Position numbers and translations under genes: made by a program. The notes beneath the pieces were generated by a model, which saw only the letters and a program-made list of their open reading frames with translations, was not told the origin of the DNA and made no database searches. From assembly GCA_026129135.1 (NCBI GenBank), contig JAHCIQ010000004.1, positions 124,001 through 188,000 of the forward strand: a stretch of 64,000 nucleotides of DNA, in the 5' to 3' direction. The stretch is from Cyanobacteria bacterium TGS_CYA1. GTDB lineage: Bacteria; Cyanobacteriota; Vampirovibrionia; Obscuribacterales; Obscuribacteraceae. Of the stretch, positions 52,363-60,585 are shown piece after piece (position 1 is the first letter of the stretch; each line of letters opens with the position of its first letter).

Positions 52363-52831
52363 CTATAACCATGCCTTGAACACGATATTTCATTCCTTCA
52401 AGTTCTATTTGGTTGCCTATTTTTACTTTGTTGCCACGAATGACATAACCGTCTTTGGTGACTTCAGCTTCATCTGTGACTGTGACTAAAAAATCGTGCG
52501 CAAAAGGAATTGCTGGATCTGGAAAAGCCAAAACGCTCTTAGCGTCCGGGCTTAAAAAAGATGCTTTGTGTGGCCAGTGCTCGACATCGACCACTTCCAT
52601 GGCTGGTTCGATTGGGCGGTTTCGAATAGTAATCGAGCTATGATCGCCTTTCTTGATGATATCGGTATCGAGCGTTTTCAAACCGATAACCGAAATTTTC
52701 AATTTGACTTTGCGCACGCCTTCAATAACCTGGTCTACACCAGCGTGTCCTGCCTTTGCAAGAAAGAATCCAAGTCCAGAGACTAGAATGATTGCAATTA
52801 GCATTAAGTCGAGAAAATTAGGTTTTTTCAT
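52352..52831 (-). CDS. DUF4330-family membrane protein
   Basis: A 159-residue protein with an N-terminal membrane helix (about 9-27) and an outer beta-rich domain. The sequence FLDLMLIAIILVSGLGFF and the strands VKLKISVIGLKTLDTDIIKK and VTVTDEAEVTKDGYVIRGNK fit DUF4330, often found in cyanobacteria near polysaccharide or translocation genes. Function is unknown. It overlaps the O-antigen ligase start by 11 bases and follows a 74-residue gene by about 26 bases. Confidence 0.75.
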   Translation of the reverse strand: MKKPNFLDLMLIAIILVSGLGFFLAKAGHAGVDQVIEGVRKVKLKISVIGLKTLDTDIIKKGDHSSITIRNRPIEPAMEVVDVEHWPHKASFLSPDAKSVLAFPDPAIPFAHDFLVTVTDEAEVTKDGYVIRGNKVKIGNQIELEGMKYRVQGMVIDVL

Positions 52832-52857
52832 TAAATGTGGTCCTTGAGAGTCTAACG

Positions 52858-53082
52858 TTAGATTTTTCCGAAAAAGACTGAAACTGCTCCGGTTACCCGT
52901 TTGACTATGCGAGCAGTTCCTACTATAAGTTCTTCGCCAAAATCGAGCTCATCTGCAGCACGAGCCTTAATCATGGCAATCAATTCGATGCAATCTTCTT
53001 CAGGCATTGGCTTCGAGCCATCCTTGTGGTCGGAGGCTAGTTGGAGCAATTCCTGAATAGTCAAGTCCGGCGAAATGTTCAT
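52858..53082 (-). CDS. Small acidic protein of unknown function
   Basis: A 74-residue protein, ATG 53082, without signal peptide or membrane helix. It is mostly helical and acidic (TIQELLQLASDHKDGSKP; EEDCIELIAMIKARAADELD) with a more hydrophobic C-terminus (GTARIVKRVTGAVSVFFGKI). No family is recognised. The position between the kinase and DUF4330 genes, in the same direction and with short gaps, suggests co-expression with the polysaccharide group. Confidence 0.55.
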   Translation of the reverse strand: MNISPDLTIQELLQLASDHKDGSKPMPEEDCIELIAMIKARAADELDFGEELIVGTARIVKRVTGAVSVFFGKI

Positions 53083-53115
53083 AACGGTCCATATTCTAAT
53101 AGGATGGCACCATTT

Positions 53116-54771
53116 TTAGAAGGGCAGGTCTGTAGAATCCAATGCTTCAAGCATTTCTTTCTGGCTAGTCACTGCCGTACCAGGTTTGCGCACGACAATT
53201 CCTGCTGCAAGATTACCAAGAGCCATCGCTTCTTCAGGACGTGCACCAGTTACCAGAGCCAGAGTCATTGTGGCAATTACTGTATCGCCAGCGCCACTTA
53301 CGTCGAAGACTTCGCTTCTGTTGAACGGAGGTAATTCGAAAATGGGCTTGTCTTCCTGGAAGAGAGCCATTCCATGCGGACCTCTTGTGATTAGAATCGA
53401 TTTTGCACCGCTCAATTTCATCAGCAAGCTGCCTGCATGCTGCAAAGATTCGCGTGAATCAATTTTGAATCCGAGTGCAGCTTCGGTATCAGGTTGATTT
53501 GGAGTTATCAGGGCACAGCCACCAAAACGTTCGAATCTATTCTGAGCATCGACTACAAGCAAGTTTTTGTTTATGTCTGAAACCTTTCGACAGGCTTCGA
53601 TAATGGTGTCAGTAATGGTGCCTGCTTTATAATCCGAAAGAATAATGGCACTGTGTGAACCTGCCGCTTTTTCAAGTTTCTCGAGCAGTTTGCGCTCTAC
53701 AGTTTCGTTTATAGCATGATGCGCTATTCTGTCCAGGCGTAAAAGCTGTTGCATTAATGAGTGAGATTTAGACAGAATGCGAGTTTTTACTGTCGTTGGG
53801 CGGGTGCTGTCTGCAACAAGATCGTAGGTGATACCATGACGCTCAAGCATTTGAGCCATTTTGCGCGCATATTCGTCTTCGCCGCAAACGCCAATGGCAT
53901 GACACGTCCCGCCCAGAGCCGTGATGTTGTTTGCAGTATTTGCTGCACCACCGGGAATATTGGTTGTAGCAACGTGTTCTAGAATGAGTACTGGTGCTTC
54001 TCTTGATATTCGCTCTGGATTCCCTTCGAGCAATTCGTCAATCAACAAATCGCCAAGGACTATGATTGACCCGCGTCCAAGCTCAATAATTCTTTTGCGC
54101 AAAGCCGATTTCGAAAGTGGAGCAATGCTGTTTTCTTTTACTTCGGTGTAGTTTTGAGTTTCTTTGGAAGAGCGCTGCAAGTGATTCAACTCCTGTAACT
54201 CCTGTAACTCTTGAACAATCGATTGAACCAGAGTGTTATTAGGATCAATCGAGAGGCTCAATTGTACTGTTTTTTTATACTTAGTATGGCAACCTAAATA
54301 TTGATATAGAAATGCCAGATAAAGGCTGTTGGAGAGGAAATCTCTCACACTTCCCGACTCAATTAGCGTCTGGGTGGCTTCCTTCACTGCGTTGCGCTCG
54401 AGCGGGGTCAAGGGGAAGGTTTCTTCAGAATCTTCATTTAATGACTCTAAAGTCTTTTTCAGAAGTGACTTGAGTGATTCTAGTGATTGTTCGAAATCAC
54501 GACCTTCGACCGCTTCGTCTGGCTTGTGAGCATGCGCCTGACCGGTGATTTCGTCTATTTTGCGCTCTAGTGTTCGCTTTTCCAGGATTTTGCTCACCTG
54601 GTTCATCTTTTGCAGGTCGAATTTTTCAAAATTGCTGAATGGTTGTTCCTTTTTTGGGCGCTCGGTATATATCTCATTGAGCGCGTCCGCCATTGCCGAG
54701 CTTGCAGGATCAGTTTCCTTTGGGCGCTCGGGTAAATCGTCTTTATCTTTTGGTCGGGAAAAACTGTCCAT
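53116..54771 (-). CDS. HldA/RfaE1-like sugar kinase with N-terminal extension
   Basis: A 551-residue protein. Residues 1-235 are a charged helical extension, partly TPR-like (LYLAFLYQYLGCHTKYKKTV). Residues about 240-545 are a PfkB-fold kinase close to the RfaE1/HldE kinase domain (GDLLIDELLEGNPERISREA; PGGAANTANNITALGG; the catalytic DVSGAGDTV with GAGD near the C-terminus). RfaE1 phosphorylates heptose-7-phosphate at C1 for ADP-heptose synthesis in the envelope. The adenylyltransferase domain of HldE is absent. The extension is unusual and may anchor the enzyme to a complex. Other PfkB sugar kinases are possible. Confidence 0.8.
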   Translation of the reverse strand: MDSFSRPKDKDDLPERPKETDPASSAMADALNEIYTERPKKEQPFSNFEKFDLQKMNQVSKILEKRTLERKIDEITGQAHAHKPDEAVEGRDFEQSLESLKSLLKKTLESLNEDSEETFPLTPLERNAVKEATQTLIESGSVRDFLSNSLYLAFLYQYLGCHTKYKKTVQLSLSIDPNNTLVQSIVQELQELQELNHLQRSSKETQNYTEVKENSIAPLSKSALRKRIIELGRGSIIVLGDLLIDELLEGNPERISREAPVLILEHVATTNIPGGAANTANNITALGGTCHAIGVCGEDEYARKMAQMLERHGITYDLVADSTRPTTVKTRILSKSHSLMQQLLRLDRIAHHAINETVERKLLEKLEKAAGSHSAIILSDYKAGTITDTIIEACRKVSDINKNLLVVDAQNRFERFGGCALITPNQPDTEAALGFKIDSRESLQHAGSLLMKLSGAKSILITRGPHGMALFQEDKPIFELPPFNRSEVFDVSGAGDTVIATMTLALVTGARPEEAMALGNLAAGIVVRKPGTAVTSQKEMLEALDSTDLPF

Positions 54772-54842
54772 TCTATTGACATTCTACTATAAGCGGCAAG
54801 ACCTATAATATGTCGGTTTTTGAGGTTTGATACTATGGAATC

Positions 54843-55442
54843 ATGGCTAAAATAAAATTTCTGGTATCAATAGTGGTGTTAGCTCAGATTATGCAAGGCG
54901 CTCCCGCCTTGTCTTTAGATGCCGACAGTCCCGATGTGAAGCTGCGCAATTATGTTCCTAACTCTACAACCAACGTTGCGCCGAATCCGTTAGTAAAGCC
55001 GGTAGTAGAAAAGCCTATCAAGGTGCATTTTTGGACTTTTTCAGTCAATACTCTCGATAGAATTCGCTCAGACTCGACCTTTGCTAAAAGACTGGCCCGC
55101 TATGGCTGGCTAGAAAAGTCTGCTGAAGCCAATCCCGCAATCATAGAAGCTATTTGCGACCATCGCTCTGCGGCTAAAATATTGGCTCGTCATCCTCACA
55201 TTGCTCGCATTGCAGAGGCCGACCCTTATGTATGCAGACGCATAACCAAATGGCCAAGCGCTGCAAGAGTGTTAGCTGCTAATGGCAATGCCGCAAAAGC
55301 AATCAGTCGCGACCCTGAAGGCATTTATCGCGCAATCAAAAAGGACCGCTCGATTGCGAGAATTCTCGCAAAAAATCCGATGTTCGACCAGATGGTATAC
55401 GATAATCCAGATCTTGGTCAGTATCTCGCCCGTTTTATGTAA
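54843..55442 (+). CDS. Secreted short-repeat helical protein
   Basis: A 199-residue protein with a signal peptide (about 1-23, ending near GAPALS). From about residue 78 there are six to seven repeats of about 12 residues, each a helix with the pattern A-x-x-[IL]-x-x-x-P or D: NPAIIEAICDHRSAAKILAR, HPHIARIAEADPYVCRRITK, WPSAARVLAANGNAAKAISR. It looks like a small solenoid of HEAT- or pentapeptide-unrelated type; no family is recognised. A TATAAT at 54804-54809 may be its promoter. The TauE/SafE gene follows after 8 bases. Confidence 0.65.
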   Translation: MAKIKFLVSIVVLAQIMQGAPALSLDADSPDVKLRNYVPNSTTNVAPNPLVKPVVEKPIKVHFWTFSVNTLDRIRSDSTFAKRLARYGWLEKSAEANPAIIEAICDHRSAAKILARHPHIARIAEADPYVCRRITKWPSAARVLAANGNAAKAISRDPEGIYRAIKKDRSIARILAKNPMFDQMVYDNPDLGQYLARFM

Positions 55443-55450
55443 TCTGAAGG

Positions 55451-56236
55451 TTGAGCCCTCATCAGCATATTTTTGAAATAATCGCCATCGGTTTTTGCAC
55501 CGGTCTTTTGTCTGGTGCTTTTGGCATCGGGGGCGGTGTCGTGTGCACCCCGCTATTGCGCTTGTTTCTGGGCCTTTCAGCTCATATAGCGGTAGGAACT
55601 ACTATTGCAATAATCATTCCGACCAGTTGTACCGGAGCGGTCAATTATTTTAGAAAAGGTCTGGTCGATATCAAATTGGCTTTGATCATCGCTCTTCCTG
55701 CGGTGCTTGGAGTTTGTCTTGGCGCATATGCGACCAATTTGATCAGCGGCAATCTGCTCATGATCAGTTTTGCTTGTCTTGTCACATTTGTGGGACTGGA
55801 CCTGACTTTTGGTTTGCTTGAGCGCATGATAAAAAAAACAAATGACGAAATTGAAGGTGAGAAAAAGTCCGGACATTCGAAAGCCAGACTTGCATTACTT
55901 GGAGTAACAACCGGACTAATGGCTGGATTTTTCGGAATCGGTGGCGGATTTATATTGATTCCCGCACTCGTCTATCTGGCCGGAATGTCGCTCAAGGAAG
56001 CATTTGGCACTTCGCTTTGTGTTGTATCGATAGTTTCCATTCCGGGCACTATCACACATGCTTTGCTTGGGCATGTCGATTATTGGCTCATGATGGTAAT
56101 GATGCTCACCACTGTTCCAGCTTCGTTGCTTGGAAGTGCAATTGCGCTTCGAACAAAAGACTCAGTTTTGAAAAAAGCTTTCGGAATCATTATGCTAATC
56201 GTTGCGATCACAATGTTTTTCAAAGAGGCTTCTTAA
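55451..56236 (+). CDS. TauE/SafE-family anion exporter
   Basis: A 261-residue membrane protein with eight helices in two repeats, each with the Gly-rich loop (FCTGLLSGAFGIGGGVVCTP and TGLMAGFFGIGGGFILIPAL). This family moves sulfite, sulfoacetate or other organosulfur anions across the inner membrane; the true substrate is not predictable. Starts at TTG 55451, because an in-frame TGA lies just upstream. It may be co-transcribed with the helical-repeat gene 8 bases upstream. The 3' end overlaps the convergent methyltransferase gene by 17 bases. Confidence 0.85.
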   Translation: MSPHQHIFEIIAIGFCTGLLSGAFGIGGGVVCTPLLRLFLGLSAHIAVGTTIAIIIPTSCTGAVNYFRKGLVDIKLALIIALPAVLGVCLGAYATNLISGNLLMISFACLVTFVGLDLTFGLLERMIKKTNDEIEGEKKSGHSKARLALLGVTTGLMAGFFGIGGGFILIPALVYLAGMSLKEAFGTSLCVVSIVSIPGTITHALLGHVDYWLMMVMMLTTVPASLLGSAIALRTKDSVLKKAFGIIMLIVAITMFFKEAS

Positions 56237-57119
56237 GTGGAAAACGTCCGTTTTGCTCGATTTGACGCCTTCTGATTATTTCGTTTCGCTCCAGATTGAA
56301 TTCAGGATCGCGATAAGGCACACCTTTTCTGCCCTTCATGTTTTCGATTTCTTCCTTGTCCAGATTCATTACCAGTTGTTCGTCTATAGATTTTTGCAAA
56401 GCAGCATCTATTTGACAGGCAGCAATTGTGCCACCAATTTTGGTGCCAACTGGAACAGTTCTAAAAACGCTGAATCCGGCAGATTCTAGGCCGCCTCTTA
56501 CACCCGATGCCGTGCTATAAGTAAGCAGTTTTCCTTTTTTCGCTTTGAGCAGCGAATGATAAAGCGCGAAAATTTCAAATGTCCACAAAGAAGGAATTTT
56601 TTGTGCCGAAAATGGATCGTGAAAAACCAAGTCTAACTGACAGTTGCGCGAAATCATTCTGGGCAATGCCACTCTGATGTCTTCGACTTCGAAAGTGAGA
56701 TTGAGTTCAATGTGTCCGATATCATATTTGGTGCTAGCGCTTTTATCTTTTGACCTGGATAGACTTTCGAAAAAAACTGCAAGCTCACTTCGATTATAAA
56801 TCGAGGCAAAACAAGACTGGTCAAGCACTTCAGGCAAAGACGCCAGATGCTCTCGATTTTTGTCGATACAAATTAGATCTAGCTCGATTCGCCTGTTCTC
56901 ACGCTTACAAAGGTGTTCAATAAGCGCAAGACTGTTATATCCAAGCCCAAAGCAAGCGTCTAAAACGCTTAACCTATCTGGTTTCCAGAATCCAAGATTG
57001 AGTGGTTCGATATAATTTTTGACCGCTTCTAGATATGCACCCGCGCTGTTGTGGAACCATTCACCAGTTTCTGCGTCATGCTTTGTAATTGTTCCATCTT
57101 TGGTAAAAAGAGTGCTCAT
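56220..57119 (-). CDS. MnmC-like SAM-dependent methyltransferase
   Basis: A 299-residue protein from ATG 57119 (AGGA upstream); an upstream TTG-type start at 57215 would overlap the kinase gene. The methyltransferase site is SVLDACFGLGYNSLALIEH, the acidic ribose ligand lies near LICIDKN, and VFHDPFSAQKIPSLWTFEIF matches the catalytic region of the MnmC/DUF752 family. TAGEWFHN-like TGEWFHNSAGAYLEA is the typical N-terminus (Y/F-ST-x-GE-x-x-H). MnmC(m) makes the last step of mnm5 uridine in tRNA; the FAD domain is absent. A non-tRNA target is possible. Confidence 0.75.
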   Translation of the reverse strand: MSTLFTKDGTITKHDAETGEWFHNSAGAYLEAVKNYIEPLNLGFWKPDRLSVLDACFGLGYNSLALIEHLCKRENRRIELDLICIDKNREHLASLPEVLDQSCFASIYNRSELAVFFESLSRSKDKSASTKYDIGHIELNLTFEVEDIRVALPRMISRNCQLDLVFHDPFSAQKIPSLWTFEIFALYHSLLKAKKGKLLTYSTASGVRGGLESAGFSVFRTVPVGTKIGGTIAACQIDAALQKSIDEQLVMNLDKEEIENMKGRKGVPYRDPEFNLERNEIIRRRQIEQNGRFPLKKPL

Positions 57120-57168
57120 AGATCCTAATTTTAATGCCTCTTCCCCATATATTGGTACAATTTTGGGT

Positions 57169-59124
57169 ATGGGCGAAGAAGTCGAAACAAAGCAGGACCC
57201 ATCACTTGCTGACACAGTGGTGTCAGCTCAGGCTCAGTCGGCCACATCCGAAGTGATTTATTTGGAACAGAAAACCACCACTGATTTGGTCGGACTTACA
57301 CTTTCTGATCGATACGAAGTTATTGAAGTTCTGGGGAAAGGCGGCATGGGAGTCGTCTATAAAGGTAGGCGGACTCAGATAAATAAATTCGTCGCCATCA
57401 AAGTGCTCAAAGCGTCGCTCATTGAAGATGAAGTCAGTCTCAAACGATTCGAGCAAGAAGCGATTGCTTCCGCCAACTTAGATGATCCGCATCTTATCTC
57501 GGTTTATGATTTTGGCTATGGTCCAAATGGCGAGCCATATCTGGTTATGGATTTTCTAGAAGGAAAATCTCTTGAAGATATAATCGAGCGTCAGGGACCC
57601 ATTTCGCTCGATCGTTTTCTGCATATTTTCAGTCAGGTATGTCAAGCGCTTTCGTATATACATAGCCGGAGCATCATCCATCGCGATTTGAAACCAAGCA
57701 ATATCATGCTTGTGAAAACGCAAAGTTCAGACGAATTCGTCAAGCTGGTCGATTTTGGCATTGCTAAAGTGATTGGCGACGACCAGAGGTTGATGCAAAA
57801 ACTGACAGCAACTGGTCAGTCATTCGGCAGTCCTTTATATATGAGTCCAGAGCAGTGCATGGGCAAAGAAGTCGATGTTCGCTCTGATATTTATTCGCTT
57901 GGGTGTGTAATGTTCGAAGCGCTTACCGGACGAACACCAATTGCTGGTGAAAACGCATTGCAAACAGTGTTCATGCATATCAATTCTCCTCCGCTTATGT
58001 TGAATCAGGTGGGTCCTGGGCTCACTCATCCTTTGCAGGTGCAGGAAGTAATCATGCGTTGTCTTGAAAAAGATCCTGACAAGCGCTTTCAATCTGCAAC
58101 TGAAATCGGAAATCTCTTGACCGAAATGAGTCAGGGCGATTTTGAAAGCCTGGTATTAAATAAGGTGCCGGTCAAAGATAATAGCGTCCTTGCTCCTGAA
58201 GCCACTCTCAACATGTGGATGAGCGAGGCTAATCAAACGACACCACTCAATATCAGTGAAAATATCGTAGTCCCTGAGTTTACCGGTAATTTGCCAACCA
58301 GCACATCCAGTGCGTCTCCTGTCACCATGACTATCGCTAAGCCCGTGCGCCCCAAATGGAAAAGTCCAATTTCACTTGCCGCAATGGTAATAATTTGCGC
58401 GCTAGGATTCTATCTTTTCCTTCCTCCATTTTCTGCCTTTCAGACAATGACTGCAAGTTGGAATAAATCCAATTTCGAATCGAAACGCAAAGAGGTACAG
58501 ACTCTCTATGGTTCTTCCAGTTCGCCTGAAGCTTTGCATGCTTATCAGGACATGGAAAAACTTGCACGTGACGTCAATGCACCAAATGACGTGTCGTCTC
58601 CCATTGCTATCAAACTGGGAGAGTTGATTTATCGAAACAACGGAGACCAGGACGAAGCAATCGAAAAAATGCTATCAGGTATTGCTGGCATTGAAGCCGC
58701 TGCCACGCCGGAAAAACCTGCCTACAAATATCCCGAATACGTTCAAGCTGCGCTTGTTTTGAGTGAGATTTATCAAAATCGCAAGCAAAATACAGAAGCA
58801 AACACAATGCTCAAAAAAGCCTACGATGCACTTTGTGCTAACTCAAGCTGCGATCAGACTCTCAAGGCGAACACTGTTTTAGCTCTTGCCGAGAATCAGT
58901 TTAAAATTGGTGAGAACGAAAAGGCCGTTGCCCTCATGGACGAGCATCTTGGCTGGATGAAAGATCTGAAAGACAAGTCCATCCATAACCGTCTTGTGCG
59001 AGTTGAGCACGCAATGAATGTCGATAAGAAAATGTCGCGCACTACCGCCTTGGACGTTTTCAAAATGCTCACGACAGGCAAATTACCCAGACGCAAAAAA
59101 GCAGAGCATACCGACTCGCAATAA
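57169..59124 (+). CDS. Hanks-type Ser/Thr protein kinase with TPR-like outer domain
   Basis: A 651-residue protein from ATG 57169, 49 bases from the divergent methyltransferase. The kinase domain (about 45-310) has the P-loop LGKGGMGVVYKGRR (54-67), the Lys in FVAIKVLKA, HRDLKPSNIM (His171 region), DFGIAK (195) and the APE-like SPEQ. A proline- and Thr-rich linker leads to a membrane helix (about 398-418). The outer part is helical with TPR-like units (LVLSEIYQNRKQNTEANTML), not PASTA repeats. It probably senses protein contacts outside and phosphorylates inside targets. Substrates are unknown. Confidence 0.92.
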   Translation: MGEEVETKQDPSLADTVVSAQAQSATSEVIYLEQKTTTDLVGLTLSDRYEVIEVLGKGGMGVVYKGRRTQINKFVAIKVLKASLIEDEVSLKRFEQEAIASANLDDPHLISVYDFGYGPNGEPYLVMDFLEGKSLEDIIERQGPISLDRFLHIFSQVCQALSYIHSRSIIHRDLKPSNIMLVKTQSSDEFVKLVDFGIAKVIGDDQRLMQKLTATGQSFGSPLYMSPEQCMGKEVDVRSDIYSLGCVMFEALTGRTPIAGENALQTVFMHINSPPLMLNQVGPGLTHPLQVQEVIMRCLEKDPDKRFQSATEIGNLLTEMSQGDFESLVLNKVPVKDNSVLAPEATLNMWMSEANQTTPLNISENIVVPEFTGNLPTSTSSASPVTMTIAKPVRPKWKSPISLAAMVIICALGFYLFLPPFSAFQTMTASWNKSNFESKRKEVQTLYGSSSSPEALHAYQDMEKLARDVNAPNDVSSPIAIKLGELIYRNNGDQDEAIEKMLSGIAGIEAAATPEKPAYKYPEYVQAALVLSEIYQNRKQNTEANTMLKKAYDALCANSSCDQTLKANTVLALAENQFKIGENEKAVALMDEHLGWMKDLKDKSIHNRLVRVEHAMNVDKKMSRTTALDVFKMLTTGKLPRRKKAEHTDSQ

Positions 59125-59172
59125 TTTTTCGTCTGGGCCCCGTGGCCTGGATGACAGACGAAAAAATTTTTT
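59125..59172. terminator. Bidirectional Rho-independent terminator
   Basis: TTTTTCGTCTG (59125-59135) pairs with CAGACGAAAAA (59155-59165), with an inner GGCC/GGCC stem; TTTTTT follows on the plus strand and the T run on the left serves the minus strand. It ends both the kinase gene and the convergent oxidoreductase gene. A second small hairpin CGTGAC/GTCACG is at 59189-59204, with TGTCACG repeated at 59198 and 59205. Confidence 0.85.
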
Positions 59173-59239
59173 CTTGTGTCTCATGTCTCGTGACCTGTGT
59201 CACGTGTCACGGGATCCAGTCAACTTTTTATACTAGATC

Positions 59240-60208
59240 TCAATTAATTTCGAGGACGATTTTTCCAAGATTCTGATTGGCTTCCATGATTTCGTGAGCT
59301 TTTGAGGCTTCGCTGAGAGGCAAAACATGATCGATACAGCCTTTTAGTTTGCCAGATTCGAATAAGGGCGAAATGTTTTTTTGCAGTAAGCTAGCTGCCA
59401 GGATTTTTTCTTCAAGGGGACGGGCTCGAAGTGTTGTGCCTTGAATAAGGGCACGCTTGCTTAAGACTTTGCCCAGATCAATTTCGATTTTGCGTCCAGC
59501 TAAGAGACCAATCAAAATGATTTTGCCTTTGTTCGAAAGACAATTCAAATCTTCATTTACATAGTTGCCGCCAACGAGTTCGACTACGAGATCTACGCCG
59601 TTGGGAAAAACTGCAAGCACTTTGTCGCTTATTTTTCCATCGGGGGCGACAATGATATTTTTGTAGGTAGAAAGTTTTTCGGCTTTAGATGCACTTCTCA
59701 CCGTTCCTACATAATTTGCGCCAAGTACTTCGGCAATTTGCATCGCTGCAATTCCGACACCACTACCAGCTGCGTTTATCAAAACATTTTGCCCGCTTTG
59801 TAATTTGCCTTGTGCCACCATCGCATCATATGCGGTGACAAATGCTTCTGGCAGTGCTGCTGCTTCTACAAAAGATAGTTTGTCGGGGAACAACGAAACT
59901 GTGCGTGCATGTGCCACCAGATATTCAGCGTACGCACCGCCGCCTACAAGACCGAAAACTTTGTCGCCTTTTTTGAAATCAGATCCATTTTCGTCTTCGA
60001 TAATGCCTGCATATTCAAGACCTGGAATGTCTTTAGGACAATCTTTGGGAGCTGGGTAATTGCCCTGTCTTTGCACACAGTCGGCACGATTCACGCCCAC
60101 TGCTTTCACTTTTACCAGGACTTCGCCTTTGCCAGGTTCTGGCTTTGCGACTTCGCTTATATGCAAAACATCGGGGGGACCGGGATTCTTAATCACTATC
60201 GCTTTCAT
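59240..60208 (-). CDS. NADPH:quinone oxidoreductase-like (MDR/PIG3 type)
   Basis: A 322-residue medium-chain dehydrogenase/reductase of the zinc-free quinone oxidoreductase type. GVNRADCVQRQGNYPAP (about 39-55) and GLEYAGIIEDEN are typical of the catalytic domain, and NVLINAAGSGVGIAAMQIA (about 144-162) is the NADPH-binding Rossmann fold. The catalytic-zinc ligands of alcohol dehydrogenases are absent. It reduces quinones or enones with NADPH; the physiological substrate is unknown. It stands alone, with terminators on its 3' side. Confidence 0.88.
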   Translation of the reverse strand: MKAIVIKNPGPPDVLHISEVAKPEPGKGEVLVKVKAVGVNRADCVQRQGNYPAPKDCPKDIPGLEYAGIIEDENGSDFKKGDKVFGLVGGGAYAEYLVAHARTVSLFPDKLSFVEAAALPEAFVTAYDAMVAQGKLQSGQNVLINAAGSGVGIAAMQIAEVLGANYVGTVRSASKAEKLSTYKNIIVAPDGKISDKVLAVFPNGVDLVVELVGGNYVNEDLNCLSNKGKIILIGLLAGRKIEIDLGKVLSKRALIQGTTLRARPLEEKILAASLLQKNISPLFESGKLKGCIDHVLPLSEASKAHEIMEANQNLGKIVLEIN

Positions 60209-60344
60209 CGGGACCTCAAGTAATTACCTTAAGACAACATAAGCGACAGAGCTTAACAGATCATGGTCAAAAACTTGGCCCAATGTTAGCTTATGACATC
60301 TTGATGATAAAACGACTTTTTGAGCGGGTGGGGACATAAAAAAG

Positions 60345-60581
60345 ATGACTCAAGAAATTCCTACGACAGTGTCGTACGAGCATCTTCTGACGGCTTTGAA
60401 ACAGAAAATTGCGCATGGTGATATTTCAAACGACCACAATTACACGTCTAAGCTGATTTTGGCGCTTTTGTTGCGTGCCAAGCAAGCTGAAAACGCACAG
60501 CCTGCCCGTCAGTTTGGAAAGACAGACATTTACACCAAGAAATTGCCAAAGCAAGATCAGCAGCAGTTAGATCGCAACTAA
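60345..60581 (+). CDS. Small polar protein of unknown function
   Basis: A 78-residue protein, ATG 60345, without signal or membrane helix. It is helical and basic-polar (YEHLLTALKQKIAHGDISND; SKLILALLLRAKQAENAQPA), ending in a Gln/Asp-rich tail. No family is recognised. It converges with the mutase gene, 4 bases apart. Confidence 0.5.
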   Translation: MTQEIPTTVSYEHLLTALKQKIAHGDISNDHNYTSKLILALLLRAKQAENAQPARQFGKTDIYTKKLPKQDQQQLDRN

Positions 60582-60585
60582 TTAC

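Noticed and set aside
54776..54809. TTGACA ... TATAAT promoter before the helical-repeat gene
   Set aside because: The two boxes are 22 bases apart, too far for a normal sigma70 promoter; only the TATAAT may be real.
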